From: Argopecten irradians
Taxonomy: Eukaryota > Mollusca > Bivalvia > Pectinida > Pectinidae
Length of the DNA stretch: 64,000 nt
Assembly (NCBI RefSeq): GCF_041381155.1
Contig: NC_091137.1
Coordinates: 20,939,655 to 21,003,654, forward strand
Direction: 5' to 3'
In this document: positions 37,240 through 50,300 of the stretch, piece by piece
Numbering within the stretch: the stretch's first letter is position 1
Layout: each line of letters starts with the position of its first letter
Notes under the pieces: model-generated
Seen by the model: only the letters and a program-made list of their open reading frames with translations
What the model was told of the DNA's origin: nothing
Databases searched by the model: none
Program-made: the position numbers and the translations under genes

Positions 37240-38167
37240 TTATTTTTCAGTCTCGTTTTGTTTGTTCCGCATAAGCATAGATTCTCTTTCAACTTGCTCT
37301 TTCATCAATTGAGCTTCCTTGAAAAGTCGTACTTCTTCTTCTATTTCTGGAACTCTTGCTGGAAATACAAGAAAAAAAAACATGTAAAAGATAATATCTT
37401 TCCCCATGCTTAACTTTCCTATGATATTGAACATTTTTCATTCACATACCATACCCCTATCATTTTAAGTGGATCAAAATCAGAGAGTATAGCAATATTT
37501 AATTTTTATCAATATCTATCATTAACAGCCAACTTATGTAAGACAACAGTCATGATCACAAAGAAAGCTGTATCATTTGTTGTTTTCATGTCATATAGAC
37601 CTAGTGCCATTTGTATGACTCCGTTTAGATATTGTAAAACTGCAATATACTATTGTGGTTTTCGCAATCAATGTATATTTCTGAAAGTTTATCTCTGTGA
37701 ATGATTATTTATTTTAATGATATTGAAAGAGATTTTCTTTCCATATTTTTTAATTCACCAAAAATTGATCTCTGCAAACTTGATTTAAGAAAAATCGTGA
37801 AATTTAGTAGTCGCTAAAGACAGTTCACATAGGCTTACAGCAGGCACTCTTAAATGCCATATGTCTGGATTTGGGAGTATTTATTACCAAACTACAGTTA
37901 AACTTCTTTAATTCTAACTCGTATAGATCACATTTTTAAAAAGATATTCTGTTCATGTAAGTTGATCTCAAATACCTGGATAACTATAAGTTTTACCATG
38001 GTACATTTGGAGGAATAACCATTTCTTATGCACTTACTTGTTTTAAAATGAACCATTCTATAAAAGCTAAATCCTGCCAGCACCACTGTTATTCCAAACA
38101 TAGTCAAGTTTCCAGTTAACATCAAATAGTCATAAACTTTGTATTTAGGTGGGAGTTTGAATCTCAT
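37240..38167 (-). CDS. Short single-pass membrane protein, two exons, unknown family
   Basis: Minus-strand exons: 38205-38038 (ATG at 38167) and 37358-37240 (TAA stop). A TTATTTCAG acceptor (38206-38207) and a GTAAGT donor (38037) bound the first, and a TTTCCAG acceptor (37359-37360) precedes the second. Phases agree, giving 82 residues. The frame is open upstream of the ATG to the exon edge, so an earlier exon could add residues. Residues 1-13 are basic (MRFKLPPKYKVYD), about 14-36 form one hydrophobic helix (MLTGNLTMFGITVVLAGFSF lies within it), and 43-82 form a charged coiled coil beginning RVPEIEEEVRLFKEA. This layout is like small mitochondrial inner-membrane or COX-assembly factors, but I recognise no specific family. 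The 5' exon was not found. Confidence 0.7.
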
Positions 38168-38205
38168 GACTGGTGTCTTCTTTTGCAGACAGAACAAAAT
38201 TTTAT

Positions 38206-39868
38206 CTGAAATAAAAAAAAAATGGCCAAATGTTAGACAGCCATTCCACTCCCTTTATGCTGAGCACTAAGCTGGAGCAGAAACTAAATGTACGGATTAG
38301 TATGAGTGTCTTGTAATTTAGCAACATTTGGAGTGTGGCCAGCTCTTGGATGCATGGGTGCTGCACCTCGTAGATTGTCCTCGCATAATACAATATGTTC
38401 CAGGAACTGGTTGGTGACTATAGGTATCTAGTTAAGACCTACTCCAACAATGTTAGAGGTATAGTATGACGAGACACCTTTGATCCTTATGTTGTGTCGA
38501 AGCCCATCATAAGTTTCTCAATATCGACCTCTAATACTATTGGATTAGTCACGAGGAAGTGTAGCAGGGACATATGTGTGTGTGTTTAGGATGCCAGGTT
38601 GAATCCATGGAAGCTTCGGTACAGAACTTTCGCAAGGGGGAGGAGTAGTGTAATGGTTCAATTTCATGGATGTGGGCATTATTTCAGCCGCAAACTTGGC
38701 ATATAGTCCAATAGCTTGTTTCCGTAAGCGCGGATGTGTATATCTGTTAGGCAATGATGAGCATGCTCTTACATGGGTGACCTCTCTGTTGGTTTGTGCC
38801 CCAACCTTGGCATATTTGCAATTAACGATAGGAAGGATCTTGGATCCGGTTAATATGATGTTATACAAACCTGGCTATATCCCAAGTTATCTGATTCATA
38901 AATTCAAGAGTTGTCTCCCTTGATATTATATCTCTAGGTTGTAGCTAGGTTTTATCGCAATGCAAATGTTTATAAGACACTAAGATGAACTTTAGCACAA
39001 GAAGCCAAAATGACTTTGAGCTTTCATATCATGGAACATTGTGTAATCATTGATGTTAAATCCTCTGTAAGATGTTGCGTAAGCAATGACCATAGCATTG
39101 CTTTTACGTGTCTAAATGCAACTTTAGTTTTATGACATTGCAAAACACTTTAGTAACAGATAACCTTTCATTGGTATCATAATCGGGGTATAAGATTGTG
39201 TACTTACAATTTTCCTTTCAATGTTTTATAACAAGCCGGCAGTAAGATATTTTCAGTGGACTGCTCATTCAGTCAACACGCTTTTTTCACCAATGTCAAA
39301 GTTGCGTACGATAGTTTCGTATTTAAATACAAATTTAATCGCACAGCTTTTTTATCATTGTACATAGTCATTAATAGTATTTAAATAATTAATGCAGAAC
39401 AGTCTCTAGATTATTCAAGGCAACGACTAAAATAACAACAATTAAAACCAAAGTACGAAAACAAACAACTGAACGCGTAGTTACATGTAAACAACATGGC
39501 GAAAAGACGTTCATGAGATTGTTAGAGATTGCCTCACATAGACGGGCTAAGTTCTCGAAAATCTTCAAATAGAAAACGCTTGCGTTTAACCAAGATTTAA
39601 CAAAGTGGTCCGATATACCATATGGACACATCACTATGAAGATCACATGGTAAAAAAGTAATGAAAGCTACATTTTCTGTAATAATATTTTGTGTTCTAA
39701 CTCTACTAAGAGAGCATTCTTGTTCAGGCAGTCACTTGGTTGGGTGATAGGCCTAGGCTGGTTAACGTCGAAAAAGCCTTTTAAGAACACAACTTCGACA
39801 GGAATCATGTGTATTTTCCCAGTTCTTCTACTTCATTATTTACAAACCTGAATACCTTTGTTTAACTG
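38206..39868. other. Region between divergent genes, no gene recognised
   Basis: This stretch should contain the 5' exon and promoter of the minus-strand membrane-protein gene and perhaps the start of the plus-strand ERICH2-like gene. An ACAACATGGCGAAAAG motif at about 39490-39505 is YY1-like and could be a shared promoter. Open frames at 38545-38923 and 39389-39646 have no splice partners or domains. Confidence 0.3.
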
Positions 39869-40092
39869 CTATTGGCAAGCCACCAGTTCTCGCTGGGTAC
39901 CAATTCTCGCCATCACATGTGTACTTGTACGATCACACACAATTTTTCAGACTATTTTTTTGAGGAAATGAGCATGGTAGTGTCTTCTATCAGAAGTTGG
40001 CTTTGTTGACTATATTTTCATATTAATTGTGCAAATACAGATAGAATGGCGAGAATTGGTACTCGGCAAGAACTGGTCGCCTACCAGTATAG
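39869..40092. mobile_element. Compact foldback element with imperfect inverted ends
   Basis: The left end CTATTGGCAAGCCACCAGTT then CTCGCTGGGTACCAATTCTCGCCAT pairs with the right end ATGGCGAGAATTGGTACTCG then GCAAGAACTGGTCGCCTACCAGTATAG over about 45 bp. The loop is about 130 bp. A related, longer copy is at 2465-3380. Confidence 0.7.
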
Positions 40093-41304
40093 TACTGTGA
40101 CCACAATATGGATAGATCTAGCGTTATTTCTCTCAGAGTGTCTAAATTATCTTCCCCGTCCATTTCAAATATCTAGGCCTGCGTCTGAACACATTTAGAT
40201 TTCATATCAAGAATGTTTCTAGTTTTTCACAACTTGTTTGTTGTACCAATACTGAAAAGCTGAAAAAAAAAACCATTCTGGATAAACACACTCAAAATGT
40301 CATGACGGTCATGCTCCAAAATTGATAAAAGTTGCTCAAACTGGCTGTGCTCACAAGTATACACTCAGGAAACGGTATTGGCATATGGTTTGACGCGCAT
40401 AGCATCATCATTTACAGAAAGTGTTGATGGTTCTTGATGGTGTTGACGATATTCAGAATCCTGCTAGTGTAAGAAAATGAATTTGGCCATTGACAATACA
40501 GTTTTTTCAATGTAAAAATACTTGATGTTAAACGTGGGTAGGAAAATCTGTCTGAAAGTGAAATATATCTGGAATCTTGTCCACTTTTTAAGCCTTTTCC
40601 TATTTCTGGTTCACCTAGTTAAAGAAAACGAAAAATTTGAAAACTGCTTCAATTTCAATTCCATCATACACATTTAAGCAACAATAATACCAGGCTTTTA
40701 GTAATCATGCGATTACTTCAAATATTTCTTCAGTGTTGATAAAAGTGTTTCGATCAGGATCAGGGTAAATCATATCTGCTACATTAATTCTGTGCCAGGA
40801 CAGCTAAGATCATATGATAAAGAGGGATCTCTTCCCTGTATGACATGTTTTGTGTGTGGTGAGTGAGAGTGTGTGTGTTTTTTTTGTTTTGTATTTTTTT
40901 ATTATCCAGTCACACTGCTCTGACAATGGGCAAACCAGTCATCCCTATATGGCAAGCAGGAGCTTTAACTACAATGTTTATAGACAAATGTACATGTATA
41001 ATGATTCACCTAGGACACAAATTTCCGAAGTCTTCCTTAAAAGATCAGACACTCAACTCAAATCCAAAAGTGAGGTGGTGTCAAGAGAGACAATTAGAAA
41101 GCAGAAAGTAGATTAGGAATATATAATAGGAAAGATAAGACCTCAAATTGATTCACCTTTTACAATAATGCAACTTAGGGGAAGGAAGTCCATTTCCAAC
41201 CCCCTACCTGTAGGGCAGTGTTTAGAGAGAGTATTAGCAATACTTATAATATGACTCAATGTTTATTTTGAATTTACAGGTCTCTGTGACAGATTAAATC
41301 AGTC

Positions 41305-44300
41305 ATGTCTTCGAGGCATGGTCGACAACAACAGGAGTTTGACTCTGACAAGTTACCAGTGTTGGGTGATGATGGGAGTGGTGGTGGTTACTATAACAAC
41401 AACCATGTTCAGTAAGTCCATACTTAAAGTAAGATGTAGGTGAATTATTCAATCCAGATACAAATTAAATTCAATATTGGTCAGTGTTTTTCTTATACAA
41501 TTTTATTGTTTTACGCAATTATAATATTACAAAACAGTATTTAAGCCATGCAGTCATTGTCTACAATATGGCATTAATATGTTTCATGGATGGAGCAAAA
41601 GATAAACATATACTAAGAGTGAGTGTAAAATTGATATAAAAAGATTATAATATTTTAAAAAATCAGCAAAATGAAATAGAAAATTAAGCAAAACAGATAT
41701 TTTGTACTTGATATTGAAAATGCTAAAAAAGATATGGCATAATGATATGTATCTAACAGCAATAGTGACAATTGTTAGTGGCTTCAGGCCTACAGCTGTA
41801 ACACTCAGTATACAATAATATGTATTATACATCAAATGCAGCATTAGTTGTTCAAAGTTTGGCTGTGATGAATATGAGCATGTTAGAAACAGGAATAAAA
41901 CAAGTTTAGCCTATATTCTGACAAACAGCCGTCTTTAGTTTTGTCAAAAGAAAGTTATTGGTATCATTAGTAGAAATGGAAGTAGTACAATATGAATCTA
42001 TAGCATTCATAGGAGTTTTGTCTTCGTTTTTGTATACAGTAGATTGAGGATTTCTGTTAAGTATACTATATCGATTTATAGAGAGGGGCAATTTGTCACA
42101 AACTCTACTTGTATGATGCTTTTGTTCAAATAGGAACAGATCATTAGGACCTCGTGCCTTTCCCTCTGGAAGCAGACCAGGATCGAGTGGTAGTCGACGC
42201 ACACCCACCCCTACCAAACAGATATCACTACAGGCTGTCAAGAGGAAAGAGAACCAGTAAGTAGACACACTTAAAATCATCAAGTTTCAGTCATAGAATA
42301 TTTGTATGACTGTGTCAAAATATGATAGTGTGTATAGGTGTGATGTCAATATTTTGTTTTATTGTTTGAAATTGAAATGATCTCTTTTAAAGGCCCACTA
42401 CCTTTCCGAAATGGCTTTTAATTTCTAAAATGGGAATGTGAAACAAGATCGATAATTTTGTAGAGTCCTAAAACTTATTAACTTACCGTTAATACTACAT
42501 TTATCATCACCTTCTGAACGATTTGATTAAAATAAATAAAATGTTTATTTTCATAACGCGGGTCGTCTTATGTTTCCCGCCGTCGTTGTAAATACCGCGC
42601 AGTAGTTGACTTTCACTGCGCCAGACGGCAAAACAGCGAATGATTCTCCACTGTTTTCATATATTACGCAGGAAATCTTGCATATGTTTGGTGTCGTAAC
42701 CTTATTTTAGGTCATCGGTATGCATTTTCTGATGTTATTAATGTTTTTTAACAAACCTTTATATTTTGCTCCGGAAAGGTAATGGGCCTTTAATACTGAC
42801 AATTGTCATTTCTATTGAAAATGTGGCTAGATAACCATATAGTTTACACTTTGACACAATGATTTTAATGTTGTTGTTTTTTTATCAGTTGTTAGATCTA
42901 TGAAAGTCTCTGATTATCAGAGGCGTGAGCAAATTTCATGTTGTCCATCTTTGTGCCTCATCCATTTAAACAATTTGCACACTCAAATTAGTATAAATGT
43001 CAGAAACTCACAGGTCATATAAAATACAGAGAATTCAGCTTATTTGAATAAGTCATTTTCCAGAAGAAAATATGCAAACAGATAAAAAAAAGTATTCGAA
43101 TAGGCGGAGATGGATTTTTACCCTCCGTGACAGATGTGCATAGTGTACATGTCAGGGCTTTGCACTGGCTGTTCTATAAATGGGATCCTCAGATACAATA
43201 GGGTCCCGTAATGAAATTGGAATAGAGTTTCAGAAAAAAATGGTTCTTTTGATTTTCTATGCTTATAATGGATATGGGGATGCCCTTAACAGAAACTCTG
43301 CATGTATGTAAAAATCTTACAAAATCTAGACCTTAATTACTGGATTCAGAGAAATATGAAAGGAGTATGATCAGTTAGACAGAGTACATGTTCAAGTTCT
43401 CTTTAGGTCATCTGACCGAAGGTAAGGATGACCTATTGTCATCGTGTTTCGTCCGTCGTCGTGTGCCGTCCGCCATGCGCCGTGCGTCGTGCTTAAGACT
43501 ATTTATACAAAAGCCTACTCCTCCTTAACCCTTGAGCGGATTACATCCATATTTGGTGTGAAACATCATTGGGGAAGGACAATCATATTTTATATAAATG
43601 AGCCTGATCCAACCCCTAGGGGCTGAGGGGTGGGGCCCCAAAAGGGCAAATTTTCTTAATTTAAGCTTTTAAATCCTACTCCTCCTTCATCCTTGGACAG
43701 ATTACATCCATGTTTGGTGTGAAACATCATTGGGGAAGGATAATCATATTTTATATAAATGAGCCTGGTCCGACCCCTAGGGGCTGAGGGGTGGGGCCCC
43801 AAAAGGGCAAATTTTCTTAATTTAAGCTTTAAAATCCTACTACTCTTTCATCCTTGGATGGATTTCATCCATATTTGGTGTGAAACATCATTGGGGAAGG
43901 ACAATCATATTTTATATAAATGAGCCTGGTCCGACTCCTAGGGGCTGAGGGATGGGGCCTAAAGAAGGGCAAATTTTCTTAATTTTAGCTTTAAAATCCT
44001 ACTCCTCTTTCATCCTTGAATGGATTTCATATATATGTGGTGTAAAATATCATTGGTGAAGGACAATCATATTTTATATAAATGAGCCTGGTCCAACCCC
44101 TAGGGGCTAAGGGGTGGGGCCCCAAAAGGGCAAATTTTCTTAATTTACGCTTTAAAAATCCTACTCCTCCTTCATCCTTGGACAGATTTCATCCATGTTT
44201 GGTGTGAAACATCATTGGGGAAGGACAATCATATTTTATATAAATGAGCCTGGTCCGACCCCTAGGGGCTGAGGGGTGGGGCCCCAAAAGGGCAAATTTT

Positions 44301-47300
44301 CTTAATTTAAGCTTTAAAATCCTACTCCTCTTTCATCCTTGGATGGATTTCATCCATATTTGGTGTGAAACATCATTGGGGAAGGACAATCATATTTTAT
44401 ATAAATGAGCCTGGTCCGACCCCTAGGGGCTGAGGGATGGGGCCCAAAAAAGGGCAAATTTTCTTAATTTTAGCTTTAAAATCCTACTCCTCCTTCATCC
44501 TTGAATGGATTTCATATATATGTGGTGTAAAATATCATTGGGGAAGGACAATCATATTTTATATAAATGAGCCTGGTCCGACCCCTAGGGGCTGAGGGAT
44601 GGGGCCCAAAAAAGGGCAAATTTTCTTAATTTTAGCTTTAAAATCCTACTCCTCCTTCATCCTTGAATGGATTTCATATATATGTGGTGTAAAATATCAT
44701 TGGTGAAGGACAATCATATTTTATATAAATGAGCCTGGTCCAACCCCTAGGGGCTAAGGGGTGGGGCCCCAAAAGGGCAAATTTTCTTAATTTACGCTTT
44801 TAAATCCTACTCCTCCTTCATCCTTGGACAGATTACATCCATGTTTGGTGTGAAACATCATTGGGGAAGGACAATCATATTTTATATAAATGAGCCTGGT
44901 CCAACCCCTAGGGGCTGAGGGGTTGGGCCCCAAAAGGCAAATTTCCTTAATTTTAGCTTTAAAATCATACTCCTCCTTCATCCTTGAATGGATTTCATCT
45001 ATATTCGGCGTAAAATATCATTGGGGAAGGACAATAATATTTGATATCAATGAGATAGGTCCGACCCCTAGAGGCAGAGGGGCGGGGCCCCAAAAGGGGA
45101 AATTTTCTTAATTTAAGCTTTTAAATCCTACTCCTTCATCCTTGGATGAAATTAATCCATATTTGGTGTGAAACATCATTTGGGAAAGACAATCATATTT
45201 TATATGAATGTGTCTGGTCCGACCCCTAGGGGCTAAGGGATGGGGCCCCAAAAGGGCAAATTTTCTTAATATTAGCTGGCCCACTTCCTGTTTTCAGGTT
45301 TCGGTCTCTGTTCTCAATGAAAATTGGTCTATAGGGGTTTAAATTGATGCCGAACAACATGCAAACATTTACATAAAGATTTTGGTATTCCAAGATGGCC
45401 GCTGGCCCACTTCCTGTTTTCAGGTTTCAGTCTCCGATCTCAAGGAAAATTGGTCTATAGGGGTTTAAATTGATTCAGAAGGGGGAACTTTAGGTGAGGA
45501 CAATCATATTTTATAAAGGACCGAGCTAAGACCCATGGGGATAGTACGGCAGATGTCCAAAATGGAAGCTTTGCTGAAATTTGCCTTTAAAATCTGACTC
45601 CTCCTTATATTAATCCATGAATGGGTTACAACCATATATGGATGAAGGGCTACCAAGTTTGTTCAACAAATGACATTTACCTATTTCAGAAACTTACATA
45701 TTCAACTAAGGAGTTCCTCGTATTGTTTATATTAATCGTTAACCAATACTTTATACTGTGACTTTGTTGTTTTGTGCAATGAGTCAGATGACCGTTAAGG
45801 CCCATGGGCCTCTTGTTTCTTAAGATATTAATTACAATGTGAGCTAAAGGAAAGAGTTACATTAATTCCATTCCATAGTACTCAGTGGATGGTATTGCTG
45901 AAAAATTGAGTGGTATAATGTATTATTTTAGATAGTGATTCACTAATATTCAGCTTCGTCATATGATCTTTAAAATCCTCTGGTATTTCTTTAGAAAAAA
46001 GGAACCTTTTGATGATGTGGATTTGGCAGAACTCAATTCTACACTAAAACTTGAATCAGAAAGGTAAGTGTACATGTCATTGACTTTTATCTATTCCTCT
46101 TCATGTGTAACACATACATGTAAAATATATTGAAGTAGATTTAATCTTACTGATCCTTGGTAAGTTTTATATAAATGTCATGTAAATATATTATGACATC
46201 TTTATGTAAAAATCGAATATCTGTAATTAGATATTAAAAAAGTAAGTGTGATTAAAATAAATATAGAAATGATAAAGGAAAATAAGTTGCATCATTCAAA
46301 TAATGACATTGCATAATCTTTTATTTATACATATGTACTACAATGTCATATAGTTAATTAATAGTTGGGCAAAGCAAGACTAAAGTCGGTTAAAATGGTG
46401 ATAATATATCTAGTATAAGTTCTTATGAAATAGAAAAATAAAATCTCCTATAAAAATTCCTCTGCGTGCAAAGAAGTTAATTTATGTTATGGGAATCCTA
46501 ACATGTCCTTCCGGCTGGCTATGTCTGTGTTGACATTTCAATGTAGCCTCGCTTTCAAAGAGTTATTTTTAAAAATATGCTAAATTTACACGGGGATTTT
46601 CCATAATTTCAATGGTCAAAACTAGACAACGTAAGTAAAACTGGGTCGCCGTTTTGATATGTAAGGACTTTTGGAAGGCCAAAGTATGCATTTAGACTGG
46701 TTTTCTTTGCCCGACTATTCACTTTAAGCATATAAAAAAAAAGATTCCAGATACATTACACTATGATTGTAAAATATACCCTGAATGTTACAGAGCTGAC
46801 TTTATTTCGAAACTATAAATTGCATGATACAGTTTTTCACTCCTAAGTTTGTTTTTCACACCATAAACTGCATGATGCAGTTTTTCACTCCTAAGTTTGT
46901 TTTTCACACCATAAACTGCATGATGCAGTTTTTCACTCCTAAGTTTATTTTTCACACCATAAACTGCATGATGCAGTTTTTCACTCCTAAGTTTGTTCAT
47001 GACAGTATTTCTGATTAATATTTTTCCAGGTCGTTTCTGGAGAGAGAAAATTCGAATACCGACATAACAAAAGCCAGTGGTGCCTCTGGTTTTACTGTCA
47101 AGTTACCAAATGGCTACGGAGCCAGACCTAAGGATGTTTCAACTAAGCAAGCTGATGATTCAGAAATTGAGGAAGGGGAGAGAGGGATGAGAAGAGACAA
47201 GTGAGTCACATTAGACACTTTGTTGTACAGTGCCTTATCATGTCATGGTTGTCTTTTCTAAATGTTTTTAGCCACCTTAGTCAAACACAGTGCTTAATTT

Positions 47301-50300
47301 TGATATGCAAATATACAAAGTTCTACTAATTGTATAGGACCTGTGCACCCTCTAATAAAAACCAACTTCTCCAAGAAACTGGACTCAGTCTACATATTAA
47401 TATCTTGCCTATATGATCACTTAGATGTAATATTCGACTTTGGCAGTGATAAACCTAGACCTAAAACACAGCAGCCTGACAAGCCAAGTAAAGCAGAAGA
47501 GTCCAGTGACGATGATGAAGACGATGACGACGATGATCCAGAAAGTTGGCAAGAAGGAGGAGAAAAGGCAGCCCCTATGCAGTTAATGATGGAGGTATTA
47601 TATGGCTGTTTTTATCTGAAAGTTAGGTTAAGATTGATAATCAAAATCAAAAAGAGCCAACTATTGGAGGTAAAATTCTTATCAATTTACAATATTCAAC
47701 ATACCCAATGACAGCATATAGGTAATTACCAGAACTTCAGGTTCCACAGGTTAGTGAACACAATCTGTCATACTCTTGAGGATAATCTCAGACTCTCTTA
47801 GCCTAAAAGAGACAGAGCAAAAATGATCTCTGTAGCCAGGTTGTTTTTATACACAGGTTGCATGGTGTTGAAACTGGCCGTTTGGACCTTAGAGAATTGT
47901 TTTTTTTATTAGCAGGTTGTCTTTATACGACAGATTTTACTGTACATGTTGTTAGGTTATCTTGTGATTATGGTAATAGTTTTTTACAAAGATTCTTGAC
48001 TGGCAAGTTTTTATGGTATATTTTAACTTCTTGAAAAGTAATCAGACAGATTGAAAATCGATGTCAATACTACAATTACAGATAAAATCTGTTGATAGTA
48101 ATATTTGTAAAGATCTGACACACCCTGGCTAAGGTAGGATTGTGTCAGCTGTTATGAAGGCAGAGACAATGGACATTAGATATATAGGTCAATAGCACTC
48201 ACAAATGAAGTTCAACAAGATTCAACCTTTGCTGAAAATGTCAATATATATCCAGGTATACAGTGCAGTCTCAAATGGCATGAGTATAACTACAAAAGCA
48301 TGACACAAAATCAATATATTTTTGTTTGTTTGTTTCAGTTTATTGGATGTCTTATGCAGGGTGACTATCCCAATGCTGCCAAACTCTGTAAAATGAGTGA
48401 GTATACACAGCCCATAGTAAATGAGAAATATTTTATATGAAATGTGTGTTGTGTAGAAACTGAATATATATGGAGCCATGACAACAAAAAGGATTTTTTT
48501 TTATACATTGTTGTAATATTGTTTTTATTGGTGCCAAAAACAAAAAATCAGCCCATGGAAATATTATAAACTTCAAACCAAAAAAATGTTTTAAAACATT
48601 GCATTACATGCATTGAATACACAATTTTGACAAAACATACTAGGTACACTGTTGGAAGTAAGTGTAGACTTCTAAATGGAGGAAGGATTAAATTCAGTAA
48701 AAATGATATATATATCCCTCTCTTACATTTAAAACAGATAAATAGGTCTGGCTATAGGATCATGAATCAATCTTAGACATGAGTTTAGACTTAGCCAATC
48801 ATAGATAATGTAACATTTTGTTACATCATCTTTGAAAGCTTAGTCTAAACTTAGACTGTTTTAGACTTCAGACTGTTTAATAATCCCGAAGGCTGTTCTT
48901 ACAAATCTCTCCAAGTAAAACTTGTCTATAAAGACCAGCAAAGGATTTTAAAGAAAAAGTGTTACAGAGGTGGTTAATATGACAAAATTTACTCTATATG
49001 GTAATGCTTATTGACCAGCTCTGTCAGGTGAATAACGGAGTTTATTAGATATGTTCTAATTTTCCAATATTTTCATTTGCTATTACATGGTCATGTGACG
49101 TTCAATATATAGCATATTGTCTCTGTGTTTCCATTTTTCGAAACACTGAATCAATATTCCTTTGCGGACTTCATTGCCCAAACGATGCTTTCTTCAGGGT
49201 GGTGTTCTTTGCGAAATTCATTGCCCAAATGCTGCTTTCTTCAGGGTGGCTTGATTGATTGATGATTGATGGGGCTTAACGTCCTTGTTTCGGTTATAAC
49301 CAAGCCTAGGACACCAGACGGTGTGGCGTTCAGGCTTCAGGGTGGCGTTCTTTGACCAATGCTTTTCTTATGATTTATGTGCACATTAGAGATTGTTTTT
49401 GACGTTTGTTAATGAAATGACATATCTAATATAAAAATTAAGGACCTTTTTATTTCCTTGTCCATATGAGGTTACATTGCCCTTGTAGAATTTAAATCTA
49501 TATATTCTTCTCATGCAATATAATACCATATGTACCCCAACAAATGTCCATAATTGATATATATTTACATTCACTTGACACTACTATATAAACTAACCAA
49601 GGCAAAATGAAGTCTATGAGAGTATAACTGACACCCAAAACGTGACCATTATGACATCACTTATGTTGACATGGTAATGTCAACTGATCACCGTCAAAAT
49701 GGCTGTTCCGTGCATCTTGTGGATTAAATTGTCGTTGATAAACATGTTTCCTAGTCTAACTTAACAATATTAATGCAGAGAAACCCAAAATGAGTTAATA
49801 ATGTAAATACAAGTATTAAATTATCTTCCGCGATATAATATGCGCGATTCGGTACACTAAGCATTAAATTGTTTTGGTTTTTTTTATGGAATCTAAGGTC
49901 TATATAGATGCCAGAGCATTACAGACATTCTTAGTAATGCACATTAGCGCATTATGAGATGATTGAACCATAGATTCCATAGGAAAACAATTTAATGCTT
50001 AGTGTACAGAACCAAGCACATAATACTGCGGTTCTACTACACCGGGGTATACCGTTTCACCCCTAAAATATACATGTATCTCATTTGTAGATAATTATCT
50101 CAGAAACATAAGAGACAATTCTATGACTTGTGCCTTATCTGAGCCCCAAACTTATAGGTATACCACTGAGCCACTTTCACATCCTTCAAAAAAGTGCATT
50201 GTAATGACGAAGTGATGGTTAGCTTGATATCTTGAAATGATCACTGTGACTAATAGATAGCGATACTCATTTTTCAACTTTCCTCACTAGACATTTTGCA

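Noticed and set aside
38545-38923. Opposing open frames of about 100 codons
   Set aside because: No recognisable motif, no splice partner, and composition like the surrounding intergenic sequence.
39389-39646. Minus-strand frame as the 5' exon of the small membrane-protein gene
   Set aside because: No donor in the right phase was found to join it to the exon at 38205, so it was not added to the model.
40850-41116. Two overlapping open frames just upstream of the first ERICH2 coding exon
   Set aside because: They do not join in phase to the exon at 41280, have no domains, and start in a GT-rich low-complexity stretch. A 5' UTR exon here is possible but not shown.
43444-45111. Open frames on both strands in the 162-bp array
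   Set aside because: The same peptide recurs in register with the repeat unit; non-coding minisatellite.
46788-47018. Repetitive open frames on both strands
   Set aside because: The 48-bp minisatellite keeps both strands open. It lies within ERICH2 intron 3.
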